From assembly GCF_000014745.1 (NCBI RefSeq), contig NC_008347.1, positions 62,001 to 126,000 of the forward strand: a stretch of 64,000 nt of DNA. The letters are read 5' to 3'. Under the pieces are notes generated by a model. That model saw only the letters and a list, made by a program, of their open reading frames with translations, made no database searches and was not told the origin of the DNA. Source of the DNA: Maricaulis maris MCS10. GTDB taxonomy: Bacteria; Pseudomonadota; Alphaproteobacteria; Caulobacterales; Maricaulaceae. Positions 35,891 to 45,286 of the stretch are shown here, piece by piece (position 1 is the first letter of the stretch; the number at the start of each line of letters is the position of its first letter). Made by a program: the position numbers and the translations under genes.

Positions 35891-36841
35891 TTAGTTCTTG
35901 CCCACCGCCTGCCCCGCCTCAGGAAAGGCGGGTTCCTGACGATTGAGGCAAAACGCCATGGGCTGGAACAGCATCCAGGCGATGAAGGCCTTGATCTTGG
36001 GCTCCTTTGAGCGCGCAGGATCGAAGACCATGTAGTGGGCCTTGCCATGATCGAGTTCGACCCGGAAGGGCGCGACGAGCGAACCGGCTGCAAGCTGCTC
36101 GGCGAAATAGACCGGTGAGACCATGGCTGCGGCATCGCCCGAGGCGATGGCGGCGGAGACTTCCATGGTCTGGGTTTCAAGCTCGAGTGCGGGGCGGTCC
36201 GGCAGACGAGCCGGGTCGCCATCGGCCTGTTTGAACCAGTCATTCCACCATCCGATCGGCCCGAACAGGCGGAGTTTGAGCAAGTCTTCCGGGCGATCAA
36301 AGGGGCCAAAGCGGTCGTGTGCGGCGCGCGAGACGAGTGGCGCGGTGGTGTCGCCAAACAGGCGGCGCGCCTCCAGGCCCGGCCAATGGCCCTTGCCGAT
36401 CCGGATGCCGATATCCGCCTCACCTGCCTTGATGTCGACCATGTCGGCGCGGCTGTCGATGCGGACCGCAAGCTGCGGATTGTCGAGCTGGAAAGCGCCG
36501 ATCCGGGGCACCAGCCAGTTCGAGCAGAAGGTTGGCAGGGCGGTGATCGACAGAACCGTATCGCGGTCCTCGCGCACATCGCGGAAGGTGCGTTCCAGCA
36601 GCCGGAAAGCGTCAGACGTACCGGTGGCCAGCCGCGCTCCGCGGGCGGTCAATTCAACATGCCTGGCCTTGCGTTCGAACAGGGCAAAGCCGAGCCGGTC
36701 TTCCAGCAGCTTGATCTGATAGCTCACAGCTGCCTGGGTCATGCCGAGGCTTTCTCCTGTGCGGGTGAAATTACCCAGGCGGGCTGCGGTCTCAAACACG
36801 CGGATCGCATTGATCGGTGGAAGTCTGGGCTGTTCAGCCAT
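35891..36841 (-). CDS. LysR-family regulator (GcvA-like)
   Basis: 316 residues. The N-terminal winged HTH reads AIRVFETAARLGNFTRTGESLGMTQAAVSYQIKLLEDRLGFALFER, with the co-inducer domain from about 95. LPTFCSNWLVPRI and GEADIGIRIG are typical of the GcvA/AmpR-like branch. It diverges from a 50-residue ORF 91 bases away, which is a natural target. The gene sits between ihfB and trpF, where many relatives have other genes. Confidence 0.9.
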   Translation of the reverse strand: MAEQPRLPPINAIRVFETAARLGNFTRTGESLGMTQAAVSYQIKLLEDRLGFALFERKARHVELTARGARLATGTSDAFRLLERTFRDVREDRDTVLSITALPTFCSNWLVPRIGAFQLDNPQLAVRIDSRADMVDIKAGEADIGIRIGKGHWPGLEARRLFGDTTAPLVSRAAHDRFGPFDRPEDLLKLRLFGPIGWWNDWFKQADGDPARLPDRPALELETQTMEVSAAIASGDAAAMVSPVYFAEQLAAGSLVAPFRVELDHGKAHYMVFDPARSKEPKIKAFIAWMLFQPMAFCLNRQEPAFPEAGQAVGKN

Positions 36842-36932
36842 TAATTCACCTTATGTCAGACCGCTGAGAACCCGTTGGTCAGTGCCATGCCCAGGCCCCT
36901 ATATCAAGTCATCGCTTGAACAGGAGGCGGCC

Positions 36933-37085
36933 ATGACATTGGTTGAATTGATGATTGAAACCACCGAACCCCAGCGCGTGAACGCGATTATGCCGCGACA
37001 TTCAGGGCGCCATGACTGGTTGGGCTGGATGGTTCGGCGCTTTGCCTGGCTGGACGGTCATGCGGACTGGAACCGCAAGGTCTGA
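36933..37085 (+). CDS. Small protein (50 aa) divergent from the LysR gene
   Basis: Starts at ATG 36933 behind a perfect AGGAGG 7 bases upstream. The 50 residues are amphipathic and Trp/Arg-rich (HDWLGWMVRRFAWLDGHADW) without signal or membrane segment. The divergent LysR regulator and strong ribosome-binding site argue that it is a real gene. No family recognised. Confidence 0.55.
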   Translation: MTLVELMIETTEPQRVNAIMPRHSGRHDWLGWMVRRFAWLDGHADWNRKV

Positions 37086-37088
37086 GAG

Positions 37089-37799
37089 TCAGGCCTGCGT
37101 TGAGAATACGGCCGATGTCTGATGCCGATAGGCATGGGCCGCATAGGCGGTGAGGTCGGTCGGTGCCGTTGATGCCGATGACGTTTCCGACCGGGTATCA
37201 GCCTGTCGCATCTCCGCGATCTGCTGGTTCAGCGAGGGCTGCAGCTTCTCCCCAGGCGCTGCGGGCTCGTCCTCACCGCCATCTTCACCCTCGGACCGGT
37301 TCAGCTCCGCCCGCGCCTGGGCGATCTTGGCGTCGGCCAGTGCGGCGACCTTGCGGTCCTGGCCGGACGGTTCAACCGGTGCCAGGGCGGCAGCCTTGAC
37401 CTGCTGCATCTTGTCGATCGTGGCTTGCGGGTCGCCCTTGATCTCGCTGGCATCGATCGGAACTTCGCCGCCAACGGCGTAGGAGCGGCCGTCAGGGCCC
37501 TTCTGGAAAGTATAGCTGGCCGCGCCGGCATACTGGCCGCCTGCGGCCTGGTGCGCCTGCTCATGCGCCCGCACTTCGCGATCACGCGCCTTGAGCTTGT
37601 CGACCTGCTTGCGTTCCTCGTCGGAAAGCTCCGCGGTTTCCTTCGCCTTGGAGGCGCCACCACAGCCGGAGCAGTCCGCCCCGCCGCAGGACGCACAGCC
37701 CGTGCCCTTTGCTGCCGCCGGCTCCGCAGCGACGGGCGCACGAAGGCCGCCGGCAAAGGCCGACGCTGACGGGAATGAGGACACAGATCCGCTGATCAT
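37089..37799 (-). CDS. SprA-related putative metalloprotease-domain protein
   Basis: 236 residues. A Ser/Ala-rich N-terminus and a Cys cluster (CASCGGADCSGCGG) precede a conserved domain with REVRAHEQAHQAAGGQYAGAASYTFQKGPDGRSYAVGGEVPIDAS. The HEQAH is an HExxH zinc-protease motif in the SprA family of unknown substrate. The five Cys between residues 34 and 47 might bind a metal. It ends 3 bases from the stop of the 50-residue ORF, with which it converges. Confidence 0.75.
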   Translation of the reverse strand: MISGSVSSFPSASAFAGGLRAPVAAEPAAAKGTGCASCGGADCSGCGGASKAKETAELSDEERKQVDKLKARDREVRAHEQAHQAAGGQYAGAASYTFQKGPDGRSYAVGGEVPIDASEIKGDPQATIDKMQQVKAAALAPVEPSGQDRKVAALADAKIAQARAELNRSEGEDGGEDEPAAPGEKLQPSLNQQIAEMRQADTRSETSSASTAPTDLTAYAAHAYRHQTSAVFSTQA

Positions 37800-37882
37800 G
37801 CAGGCGAGCGTGCACTCAAGCCTTTAAGTGCCGGTAAATCGGATTGGTAAAGCTGTCGTGACCGCAGGGCCGATCGCGCGGA

Positions 37883-38188
37883 TCAGGCGATTTCCGGATT
37901 GCTCTCGCGAGAGGCATCGACCCGCTCGCGCAATTCCTTGCCGGTCTTGAAGAAGGGAACGTGCTTCTCCTTGACGGCGACGCTTTCGCCGGTGCGCGGA
38001 TTGCGACCGACGCGGGCCGGGCGGTGGCGGACCGAAAAGGCGCCAAAGCCACGAAGCTCGACACGCTCTCCGCGCGCCAGGGCATCGGTGATGCCATCGA
38101 GGATGGTGTTGACCACGCGTTCCACATCGCGGTGATAGAGATGGGGATTGGCTTCGGCCAATTGGTCGATCAATTCTGATTTGATCAT
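37883..38188 (-). CDS. ihfB: Integration host factor subunit beta
   Basis: 101 residues of the HU/IHF fold: [26 protein letters not shown] and [30 protein letters not shown], where the Arg-Asn-Pro turn is the DNA-intercalating arm. IHF bends DNA for sigma-54 activators and replication control. It follows the rpsA terminator and so should have its own promoter in 38189-38267. Confidence 0.95.
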   Translation of the reverse strand: MIKSELIDQLAEANPHLYHRDVERVVNTILDGITDALARGERVELRGFGAFSVRHRPARVGRNPRTGESVAVKEKHVPFFKTGKELRERVDASRESNPEIA

Positions 38189-38267
38189 GCTAACCCTCCG
38201 CGAGTGAATGCCTAATCCTTACGTCTGGCGCTCGCCCCGTCAATCCACACGGACAATTTAGCGCAAT

Positions 38268-38299
38268 AAAAAACGGCCGGAGCCTGAGCTCCGGCCGTT
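38268..38299 (-). terminator. Rho-independent terminator of rpsA
   Basis: A 12-bp stem (AACGGCCGGAGC paired with its complement, 38272-38299) with a 4-base loop, followed on the minus strand by T6. It separates rpsA from ihfB. Confidence 0.9.
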
Positions 38300-38329
38300 C
38301 TTCATGACCAACTGGGTCGTGACAGGGGC

Positions 38330-40030
<1,701 letters not shown>

Positions 40031-40221
40031 GTTAAAGGGTTGCTCCGGAGCCGCGAGGTCTCGATATGGGTTTTGAACCGTGTGTAGTCTCGCAGCTTGG
40101 CCGGGTTCGGCCGGTTGGAAATTGAACTGTATGGGCGTCCGCAACGGCACCGTGACCCGTCAGGATCACGACATTCCGCGGTCAGAACGCCCGGCGATCT
40201 GTTACCTTGGCGACGGAATGA

Positions 40222-40848
40222 TCACGCCTTTTGGCGTTTTTCCACAATCGCGACAGCGTCGGCAACGGCCGCGTCTATACTCAAGGATGACGTGTCAAGC
40301 AAGGTCGCGTCGTCGGCCGGGCGCATGGGGGCATCATCGCGTTCCGCATCGCGGCGGTCCCGCTCGCGGGTCTGGGCGAGCATTTCGTCAAGCGTGATGG
40401 TCTCGCCGCGGGCGACCAGTTCGTGCCAGCGCCGGGTGGCGCGGGTCTCGGTATCAGCGGTCACATAGAGTTTCACGTCGGCATCGGGGCAGATGACGGT
40501 GCCAATGTCGCGCCCGTCGAGAATAGCCCCGCCCGGCTGCGTGGCGAAGGCTCTCTGCAGGTCGAAGAGGGCCTTGCGAACCTCCGGGATCGAAGCGACG
40601 CGGGACGCCATGGCTCCGGCCTCCGCCGTGCGGATCCGGGCCTCGTCAATGCCGCCAATGTCCAGCGCACGGGCAATGGTGGCGCAAGCAGCGGTATCGG
40701 CCGGATCGATACCGGCGTCCAGCACCGCAATACCGGTCGCCCGGTAGAGCGATCCCGTATCGAGATAGGGCAGGCTGAAACGGGTCGCCAGCGCCCGCGC
40801 GATCGTGCCTTTTCCCGATGCCAGCGGACCGTCTACTGCAATGATCAT
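40222..40848 (-). CDS. cmk: Cytidylate kinase
   Basis: 208 residues. P-loop DGPLASGKGT, LDTGSLYRA, LDGRDIGTVICPDADVKLYVTA and the lid DRRDAERDDAPM define CMP kinase. Its start overlaps the stop of aroA by 4 bases (ATGA), an old conserved pair. Confidence 0.95.
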   Translation of the reverse strand: MIIAVDGPLASGKGTIARALATRFSLPYLDTGSLYRATGIAVLDAGIDPADTAACATIARALDIGGIDEARIRTAEAGAMASRVASIPEVRKALFDLQRAFATQPGGAILDGRDIGTVICPDADVKLYVTADTETRATRRWHELVARGETITLDEMLAQTRERDRRDAERDDAPMRPADDATLLDTSSLSIDAAVADAVAIVEKRQKA

Positions 40849-42188
40849 GTGAGGGGCTCCAGGCGGCCGCCGAGCGTGGCGATATGGTCGAAGAAATCGG
40901 GGTAGGAGGTGGCGATCATGGCAATGTCATCGACGGAGGAGGCGGCCTTGGCACCCAGCCCGATCACCAGGCCGCTCATGGCGAGGCGATGGTCGTGGTG
41001 AGTCACGGTGCGGCCACCGCCGGGCACGCCGCCAATGCCCATGCCGGTGACGGCGAGGCTGTCCTCGCCTTCCTCGACCGGAACGCCATTGGCGCGCAGC
41101 ATCGCTGCACTCCCCGCGAGACGATCACTCTCCTTGGCGCGCAACTCCTCGAGGCCCGGCATGTGGGTGATGCCGTCCGCATAGGCCGCCGCGACACACA
41201 GGACCGGATATTCGTCGATCATCGACGGTGCCCGCGTTGCCGGCACCGTGATGCCGTGCAGCTGGCTGTGTTTCACGTGGATATGCATGGTTTTCTCGCC
41301 GGCCATGTCCGGTCCCGGTGTGAGGGTGATGTCGGCGCCCATTTCCTTCAGCGTCTCGATCAGGCCGGTCCGGGCCGGATTGTCCATCACGCCTTCCAGG
41401 GTGATGTCGGAGCCTGGACTGATCAGTGCCGCCACGATCGCGAAGGCCGAGGAGGACGGGTCTCCCGGCACGTCGACCGGGCAGGCGATGAGCGTTTGCG
41501 GCCCGGTCAGGGTGACGGTCGCCGCAGCGCCGTCTCGTTCGACCGTCAGCGTGACACCGAAGGCCCTGAGCATGGTTTCCGTGTGGTCACGGGTGATCTG
41601 CGGTTCATGAACCACCGTGGTTCCGGTCGCACCGAGTGCCGCCAGCAGGACGGCGGACTTCACCTGTGCCGAGGCAATGGGCGGCGTGTAGTGAATCCCG
41701 GCCAGCGGGCCGCCGTCCAGATGAGCCGGCAGGCGTCCCCCGGTCGTGGTGAAACGGGCGCCCATTTCGCCGAGCGGATCGGTCACGCGACGCATCGGCC
41801 TGGAGGACAGGCTTTCATCGCCGATGAAGTCGGCGCTGGTCCCGGTCCCGGCCACGGCGCCCATCATCAGGCGGACACCGGTTCCGGCATTGCCGAAGTC
41901 CAGCGGCGCGGACGGGGTGGTCCATTGACCGCCGCACCCGTCGATCCGCCAGTGTCCCGGGCCGAGATGCTCGACCTTGGCGCCTAGCGCTGCGGCGGCG
42001 CGCCCGGAATTGATCACATCATCGCTTTCGAGCAGGCCGGTGACTTCGGTCACGCCTTTTGCCAGCCCGCCCAGAATAAAGGCGCGATGGGATATTGACT
42101 TGTCGCCCGGTGCCTTGATGGTTCCGGACAGGGCAGGCGCGGGCCTGGCCCGCATGGCGCCGGAAAGGCGCTTCAAAGATGGGGTCAT
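40845..42188 (-). CDS. aroA: EPSP synthase, class II (CP4-like)
   Basis: 447 residues. SGTIKAPGDKSISHRAF, LESDDVINSGRAA and DEYPVLCVAAAYADG mark the class II branch typified by the Agrobacterium CP4 enzyme. The step adds enolpyruvate to shikimate-3-phosphate. At the residue equal to CP4 Ala100 this protein has Gly102 (FGNAGTGVRL), as in sensitive enzymes, so strong natural glyphosate tolerance should not be assumed. The ATG at 42188 is preferred over a TTG one codon upstream. Confidence 0.95.
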   Translation of the reverse strand: MTPSLKRLSGAMRARPAPALSGTIKAPGDKSISHRAFILGGLAKGVTEVTGLLESDDVINSGRAAAALGAKVEHLGPGHWRIDGCGGQWTTPSAPLDFGNAGTGVRLMMGAVAGTGTSADFIGDESLSSRPMRRVTDPLGEMGARFTTTGGRLPAHLDGGPLAGIHYTPPIASAQVKSAVLLAALGATGTTVVHEPQITRDHTETMLRAFGVTLTVERDGAAATVTLTGPQTLIACPVDVPGDPSSSAFAIVAALISPGSDITLEGVMDNPARTGLIETLKEMGADITLTPGPDMAGEKTMHIHVKHSQLHGITVPATRAPSMIDEYPVLCVAAAYADGITHMPGLEELRAKESDRLAGSAAMLRANGVPVEEGEDSLAVTGMGIGGVPGGGRTVTHHDHRLAMSGLVIGLGAKAASSVDDIAMIATSYPDFFDHIATLGGRLEPLT

Positions 42189-42299
42189 CAACGGATTTGC
42201 AAGGTTTGAGGTGACATGACGGCGATGAGGTTTTGACAGAGCGCGATGATCGTGGCAACGGGGCGCGCCGATTTAGAAAACTGGTTATGTAGGGAAGCC

Positions 42300-42770
42300 A
42301 TGGCCAAGCCAGAACTAGGAAGCAAGCGCGCCTGCCCCAGCTGCAGCGCCAAATTTTATGATCTCGGACGCCGGCCGGCCCGTTGTCCCAAGTGCGAAAC
42401 CGAGTTTGACCCGGAGCGCGAAGACCCGCGCCTGAAGGCCAAACTCGAAGCCGCCGAAGAGGATGATTCGCCGAAAAAGTCTGTGAAGACAGACGAAGAG
42501 GACGGTTATGGCGACGAGGCGGATGATACGCCCGAAGTCGATGCCGACACGCTCGCCCGCAAGCCGGCCGGGGATGATGACGATGACGACGATGATGATG
42601 ACGACGGCGCATCAGGTCTGAGCGACGACCTTCCCGACGGTTTCGGCGAAGACGGCGTTGATGATGATGCCGACGATGATGATGATGGCGACGATACCGG
42701 CGTCCTGATCGATGATGATGAGGACGATGATTTCGGCGACTTCAACATCGACAAGGACGAGGACAATTAG
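42300..42770 (+). CDS. FYDLN acid domain protein (TIGR02300 family)
   Basis: 156 residues. The N-terminal zinc-ribbon-like part reads KRACPSCSAKFYDLGRRPARCPKCETEFDP, with two CxxC pairs and the FYDL signature. The remaining ~110 residues are extremely acidic, with runs of Asp up to 13 long. The family is restricted to alphaproteobacteria and its function is unknown. The tract is encoded by GAT/GAC repeats. It is divergent from aroA and upstream of tRNA-Ala. Confidence 0.85.
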   Translation: MAKPELGSKRACPSCSAKFYDLGRRPARCPKCETEFDPEREDPRLKAKLEAAEEDDSPKKSVKTDEEDGYGDEADDTPEVDADTLARKPAGDDDDDDDDDDDGASGLSDDLPDGFGEDGVDDDADDDDDGDDTGVLIDDDEDDDFGDFNIDKDEDN

Positions 42771-42809
42771 GCCTCTGCATCTGCGCTGCATTTGCTGCGC
42801 AAAAGAGGC

Positions 42810-42838
42810 TTGATCCCGGTGAAAACCGGGACTAGGTT
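42810..42838 (+). promoter_or_regulatory. Probable sigma-70 promoter of tRNA-Ala
   Basis: TTGATC (42810-42815), 17 bases, TAGGTT (42833-42838). The spacer contains the dyad CCCGGTGAAAACCGGG. Transcription would start about 47 bases before the mature tRNA. Confidence 0.5.
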
Positions 42839-42891
42839 CCGCGCCTCTCGCCCCGAGCATATACCCATTCGCCCGCGGTGACCCGAGTTTC

Positions 42892-42967
<76 letters not shown>

Positions 42968-42972
42968 AGATC

Positions 42973-43002
42973 AAACCCCGCCGGTTACCGGCGGGGTTTT
43001 TT
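42973..43002 (+). terminator. Rho-independent terminator after tRNA-Ala
   Basis: The 12-bp stem AAACCCCGCCGG/CCGGCGGGGTTT with a TTA loop continues into six T. It begins 6 bases after the tRNA and also faces the end of the convergent Sel1-repeat gene. Confidence 0.9.
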
Positions 43003-43028
43003 CGTGTCCGGCCCGGACAGGCGGACCA

Positions 43029-43910
43029 CTATTCGGGCAATGGCTCCCAGCCCATGCGGTTTTCCCAGGCCCGACGGCGCAGGTCCGCGCGTTCTGTTTC
43101 CGCCTCATCGAGGTCATCGACCAGTTCAGCGGCCATTGCGGCTGCCTGATCGTCCCCCAGTTCGCCGGCCAGGGCGTATAGTGCCATAGCCTCGCCGCGG
43201 TCATTGACGCCCCAGTCCGGGTCCAGCCAGCTGTCTGCGAGGGCGATCAGAGCCAGTGTGTCACCGGCAGCGGACCCGGCTTCCCAGGCAAGGCGGGCGG
43301 CGGCCTGGTCAACCGGTCCTGACAAGCCTTCTGCGGCCCCGATACCCAGCAGATAGTGGGCGCGATAGAGTTCACCATCGCGATCAAGTGCGTCCCGCGC
43401 CAGGGTCACTGCTCGCACCGCGTCGGCCTCGCCATCTCCGTCGAACATCAGGGTTTCCGCAAGCGTGAGGCTGGCCGCCGGACCGGCATCCACATCGCCC
43501 AGGATGGCTTCCAGGATCTCGACAGCCACATCGCGTTCGTCGCCATAGTCGTAGAGGATCAGTTCGGCGAGGTCGTGGCCGGCGACGGTGTCACCGGCCT
43601 GCCAGGCGAGCTCAAAGAAGGCCCGTGCCCGATCAATATCTGCCGCGACGCCGAATCCATCGCGATAGACGACGCCCAGCATGTGATTGGCCGGTTGATG
43701 CCCGGCATTGGCGGCTTGGACCAGCCAGTAGCGGCCGGTCACCGTGTCGGGTTCGCCATCTTCGGGAAAGGTCAATGAATAGCCGAATTCGAACGCGGCG
43801 ACGGGGTCGCCGGCTTCGGCTTGCTCACGCAGGCTTGGGGGTGGGGTTTGGGCCGATGCCGTGGCGCCCGTGAGCGCCATGATTCCGGCCAGTAGACAGA
43901 CGCGCAGCAT
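43029..43910 (-). CDS. Exported Sel1/TPR-repeat protein
   Basis: 293 residues with a Sec signal peptide (CLLAGIMALTGATASA-Q). Several Sel1-like repeats follow: AAFEFGYSLTFPEDGEPDTVTGRYWLVQAANAG, ANHMLGVVYRDGFGVAADIDRARAFFELAWQAGD, AHYLLGIGAAEGLSGPVDQ. Such helical repeats scaffold protein complexes in the periplasm. The gene is monocistronic. Confidence 0.8.
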   Translation of the reverse strand: MLRVCLLAGIMALTGATASAQTPPPSLREQAEAGDPVAAFEFGYSLTFPEDGEPDTVTGRYWLVQAANAGHQPANHMLGVVYRDGFGVAADIDRARAFFELAWQAGDTVAGHDLAELILYDYGDERDVAVEILEAILGDVDAGPAASLTLAETLMFDGDGEADAVRAVTLARDALDRDGELYRAHYLLGIGAAEGLSGPVDQAAARLAWEAGSAAGDTLALIALADSWLDPDWGVNDRGEAMALYALAGELGDDQAAAMAAELVDDLDEAETERADLRRRAWENRMGWEPLPE

Positions 43911-43993
43911 GCCCGGTCTCCTGACAATGGGAGGTGCAGGAAAGCAGGGTCTGGCTGAACCTGTGATGAGCGCCCTGTTCAGGCGGGCCAGCT

Positions 43994-44458
43994 TCAGGCG
44001 GCGTCCGAGGCCGGTTCGCCGGCCAGGACCGCGTGTACGGCATCGGCGTTGGGAGCCGCACGCAGGCGCTGCCGGACATCTTCCCGGCGCAGAAGGCGTG
44101 ACACCCGGGCCAGCGCCTTGAGGTGTTCGGCGCCGGCGTTTTCAGGTGCCAGCAGCATGAAGATCAGATCGGCGGGCCGACCGTCGATCGACTCGAAGTC
44201 GACCGGCGTCCGGAGCCGGGCAAAAATGCCGACCACCTCATCCATCCCGCTCAGGCGGGCATGGGGAATGGCAACACCCTGTCCGACTCCGGTGGAGCCG
44301 AGGCGTTCGCGCTGAAGCACGGCATCGAAAACGGTTCGGGACGCCTGTCCCGTAACCGTGGCGGCCAGTTCGGACATGGCCTGAAGGGCCTGTTTCCGGC
44401 TGGACGCACCCAAATCAATGCTTATTCCCGCATTGGGGATCAAATCAGCTAACGCCAT
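43994..44458 (-). CDS. ptsN: Nitrogen regulatory EIIA (PtsN)
   Basis: 154 residues. The phosphorylated His66 is in GVAIPHARL, with TGVGQ before it and RPADLIFMLLAPENAGAEHLKALA after it, as in EIIA-Ntr. It takes phosphate from the EI-Ntr/HPr chain and regulates potassium and stress responses. It follows hpf by 17 bases. The ATG at 44458 is used; a 20-residue upstream extension runs into hpf. Confidence 0.93.
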   Translation of the reverse strand: MALADLIPNAGISIDLGASSRKQALQAMSELAATVTGQASRTVFDAVLQRERLGSTGVGQGVAIPHARLSGMDEVVGIFARLRTPVDFESIDGRPADLIFMLLAPENAGAEHLKALARVSRLLRREDVRQRLRAAPNADAVHAVLAGEPASDAA

Positions 44459-44475
44459 TGTACGACCACGCGCTC

Positions 44476-45105
44476 CTAGGCTGGCTCTGAGCGGTCTTCC
44501 CGCGCCGGGTTCAGCCAACCGATATGGCCGTCCGGACGCCGGTAGACGATATTGAGACCGCCATTGGCGGCGTTGCGGAACATCAGGAAGGGCGAATCCG
44601 CCGCATCCAGTTCCAGCGATGCCATGCCCACGGTCAGGGTCCGGACTTCTCCGACCTGTTCCGCGATGACGATCGGCTCAGGGGCACCATTGAGCGGTGC
44701 ACCACTCGTGTCTTCATCGTCGAAATCCTCGTCATCGACATGCGTGTCGCGCATGCCCTTGAGGACGACGATCGGAAGACTTTCGGCCGGAAGTTCGGCC
44801 TTGTTGTCATTGTGGTGGTTCTTCAATTTCCGCTTGTAGCGGCGGAGGCGCTTCTCCAGGCGCTCCATGGTATTTTCCGCTGCCTTGTAGGCGTCGTCGG
44901 CTTCGCCGTGAGCCTGCAGCATGACGCCCGATGGCAGATGCACCGAACACTCCACGCGAAAGCCTGTGCCTTCGCGCGAGATCGATACATAAGCTTCACC
45001 GGGACGGTTGAAGTATTTGGCAACCCCGTCTTCCACGCGCCCGAGAATCTGTTCTCGCAGCGCGCCGCTGACGTCGATGCCCTTGCTGACCACCTGTATA
45101 TGCAT
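44476..45105 (-). CDS. hpf: Long-form ribosome hibernation promoting factor
   Basis: 209 residues. The N-terminal S30AE domain (MHIQVVSKGIDVSGALREQILGRVEDGVAKYF) is followed by a linker rich in Asp and a C-terminal dimerisation domain (SLELDAADSPFLMFRNAANGGLNIVYRRPDGHIGWL). Long HPF dimerises 70S ribosomes to 100S in stationary phase. It starts at 45105 (MHIQVVS). It is the first gene of hpf-ptsN, with a promoter between it and rpoN. Confidence 0.95.
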   Translation of the reverse strand: MHIQVVSKGIDVSGALREQILGRVEDGVAKYFNRPGEAYVSISREGTGFRVECSVHLPSGVMLQAHGEADDAYKAAENTMERLEKRLRRYKRKLKNHHNDNKAELPAESLPIVVLKGMRDTHVDDEDFDDEDTSGAPLNGAPEPIVIAEQVGEVRTLTVGMASLELDAADSPFLMFRNAANGGLNIVYRRPDGHIGWLNPAREDRSEPA

Positions 45106-45182
45106 GCGCTCCTTCCCGCCGGCCATTCACCGGCACGTGAGGCGTTGACGTGTAGTTCCGCCTCTCCTCGGAAAGCGGGCGG

Positions 45183-45212
45183 AACCTAGTCGCGGGCCGC
45201 AGGGGGAGTCAA
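45183..45212 (-). promoter_or_regulatory. Sigma-70 promoter of hpf-ptsN
   Basis: On the minus strand TTGACT (45207-45212), 18 bases, TAGGTT (45183-45188). An inverted repeat GTTCCGCC/GGCGGAAC (45155-45162 and 45178-45185) overlaps the start region. Confidence 0.5.
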
Positions 45213-45286
45213 TGACTGTTCTCCGGATGCCAGCAGGCCGCGATCTCGGTGGAAGTTTACCACCGGGGCGCTCGTTCAAGCGATCC

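Noticed and set aside
42573-42610. CRISPR or tandem-repeat array in the poly-Asp tract
   Set aside because: Simple GAT/GAC trinucleotide coding repeat without spacers.
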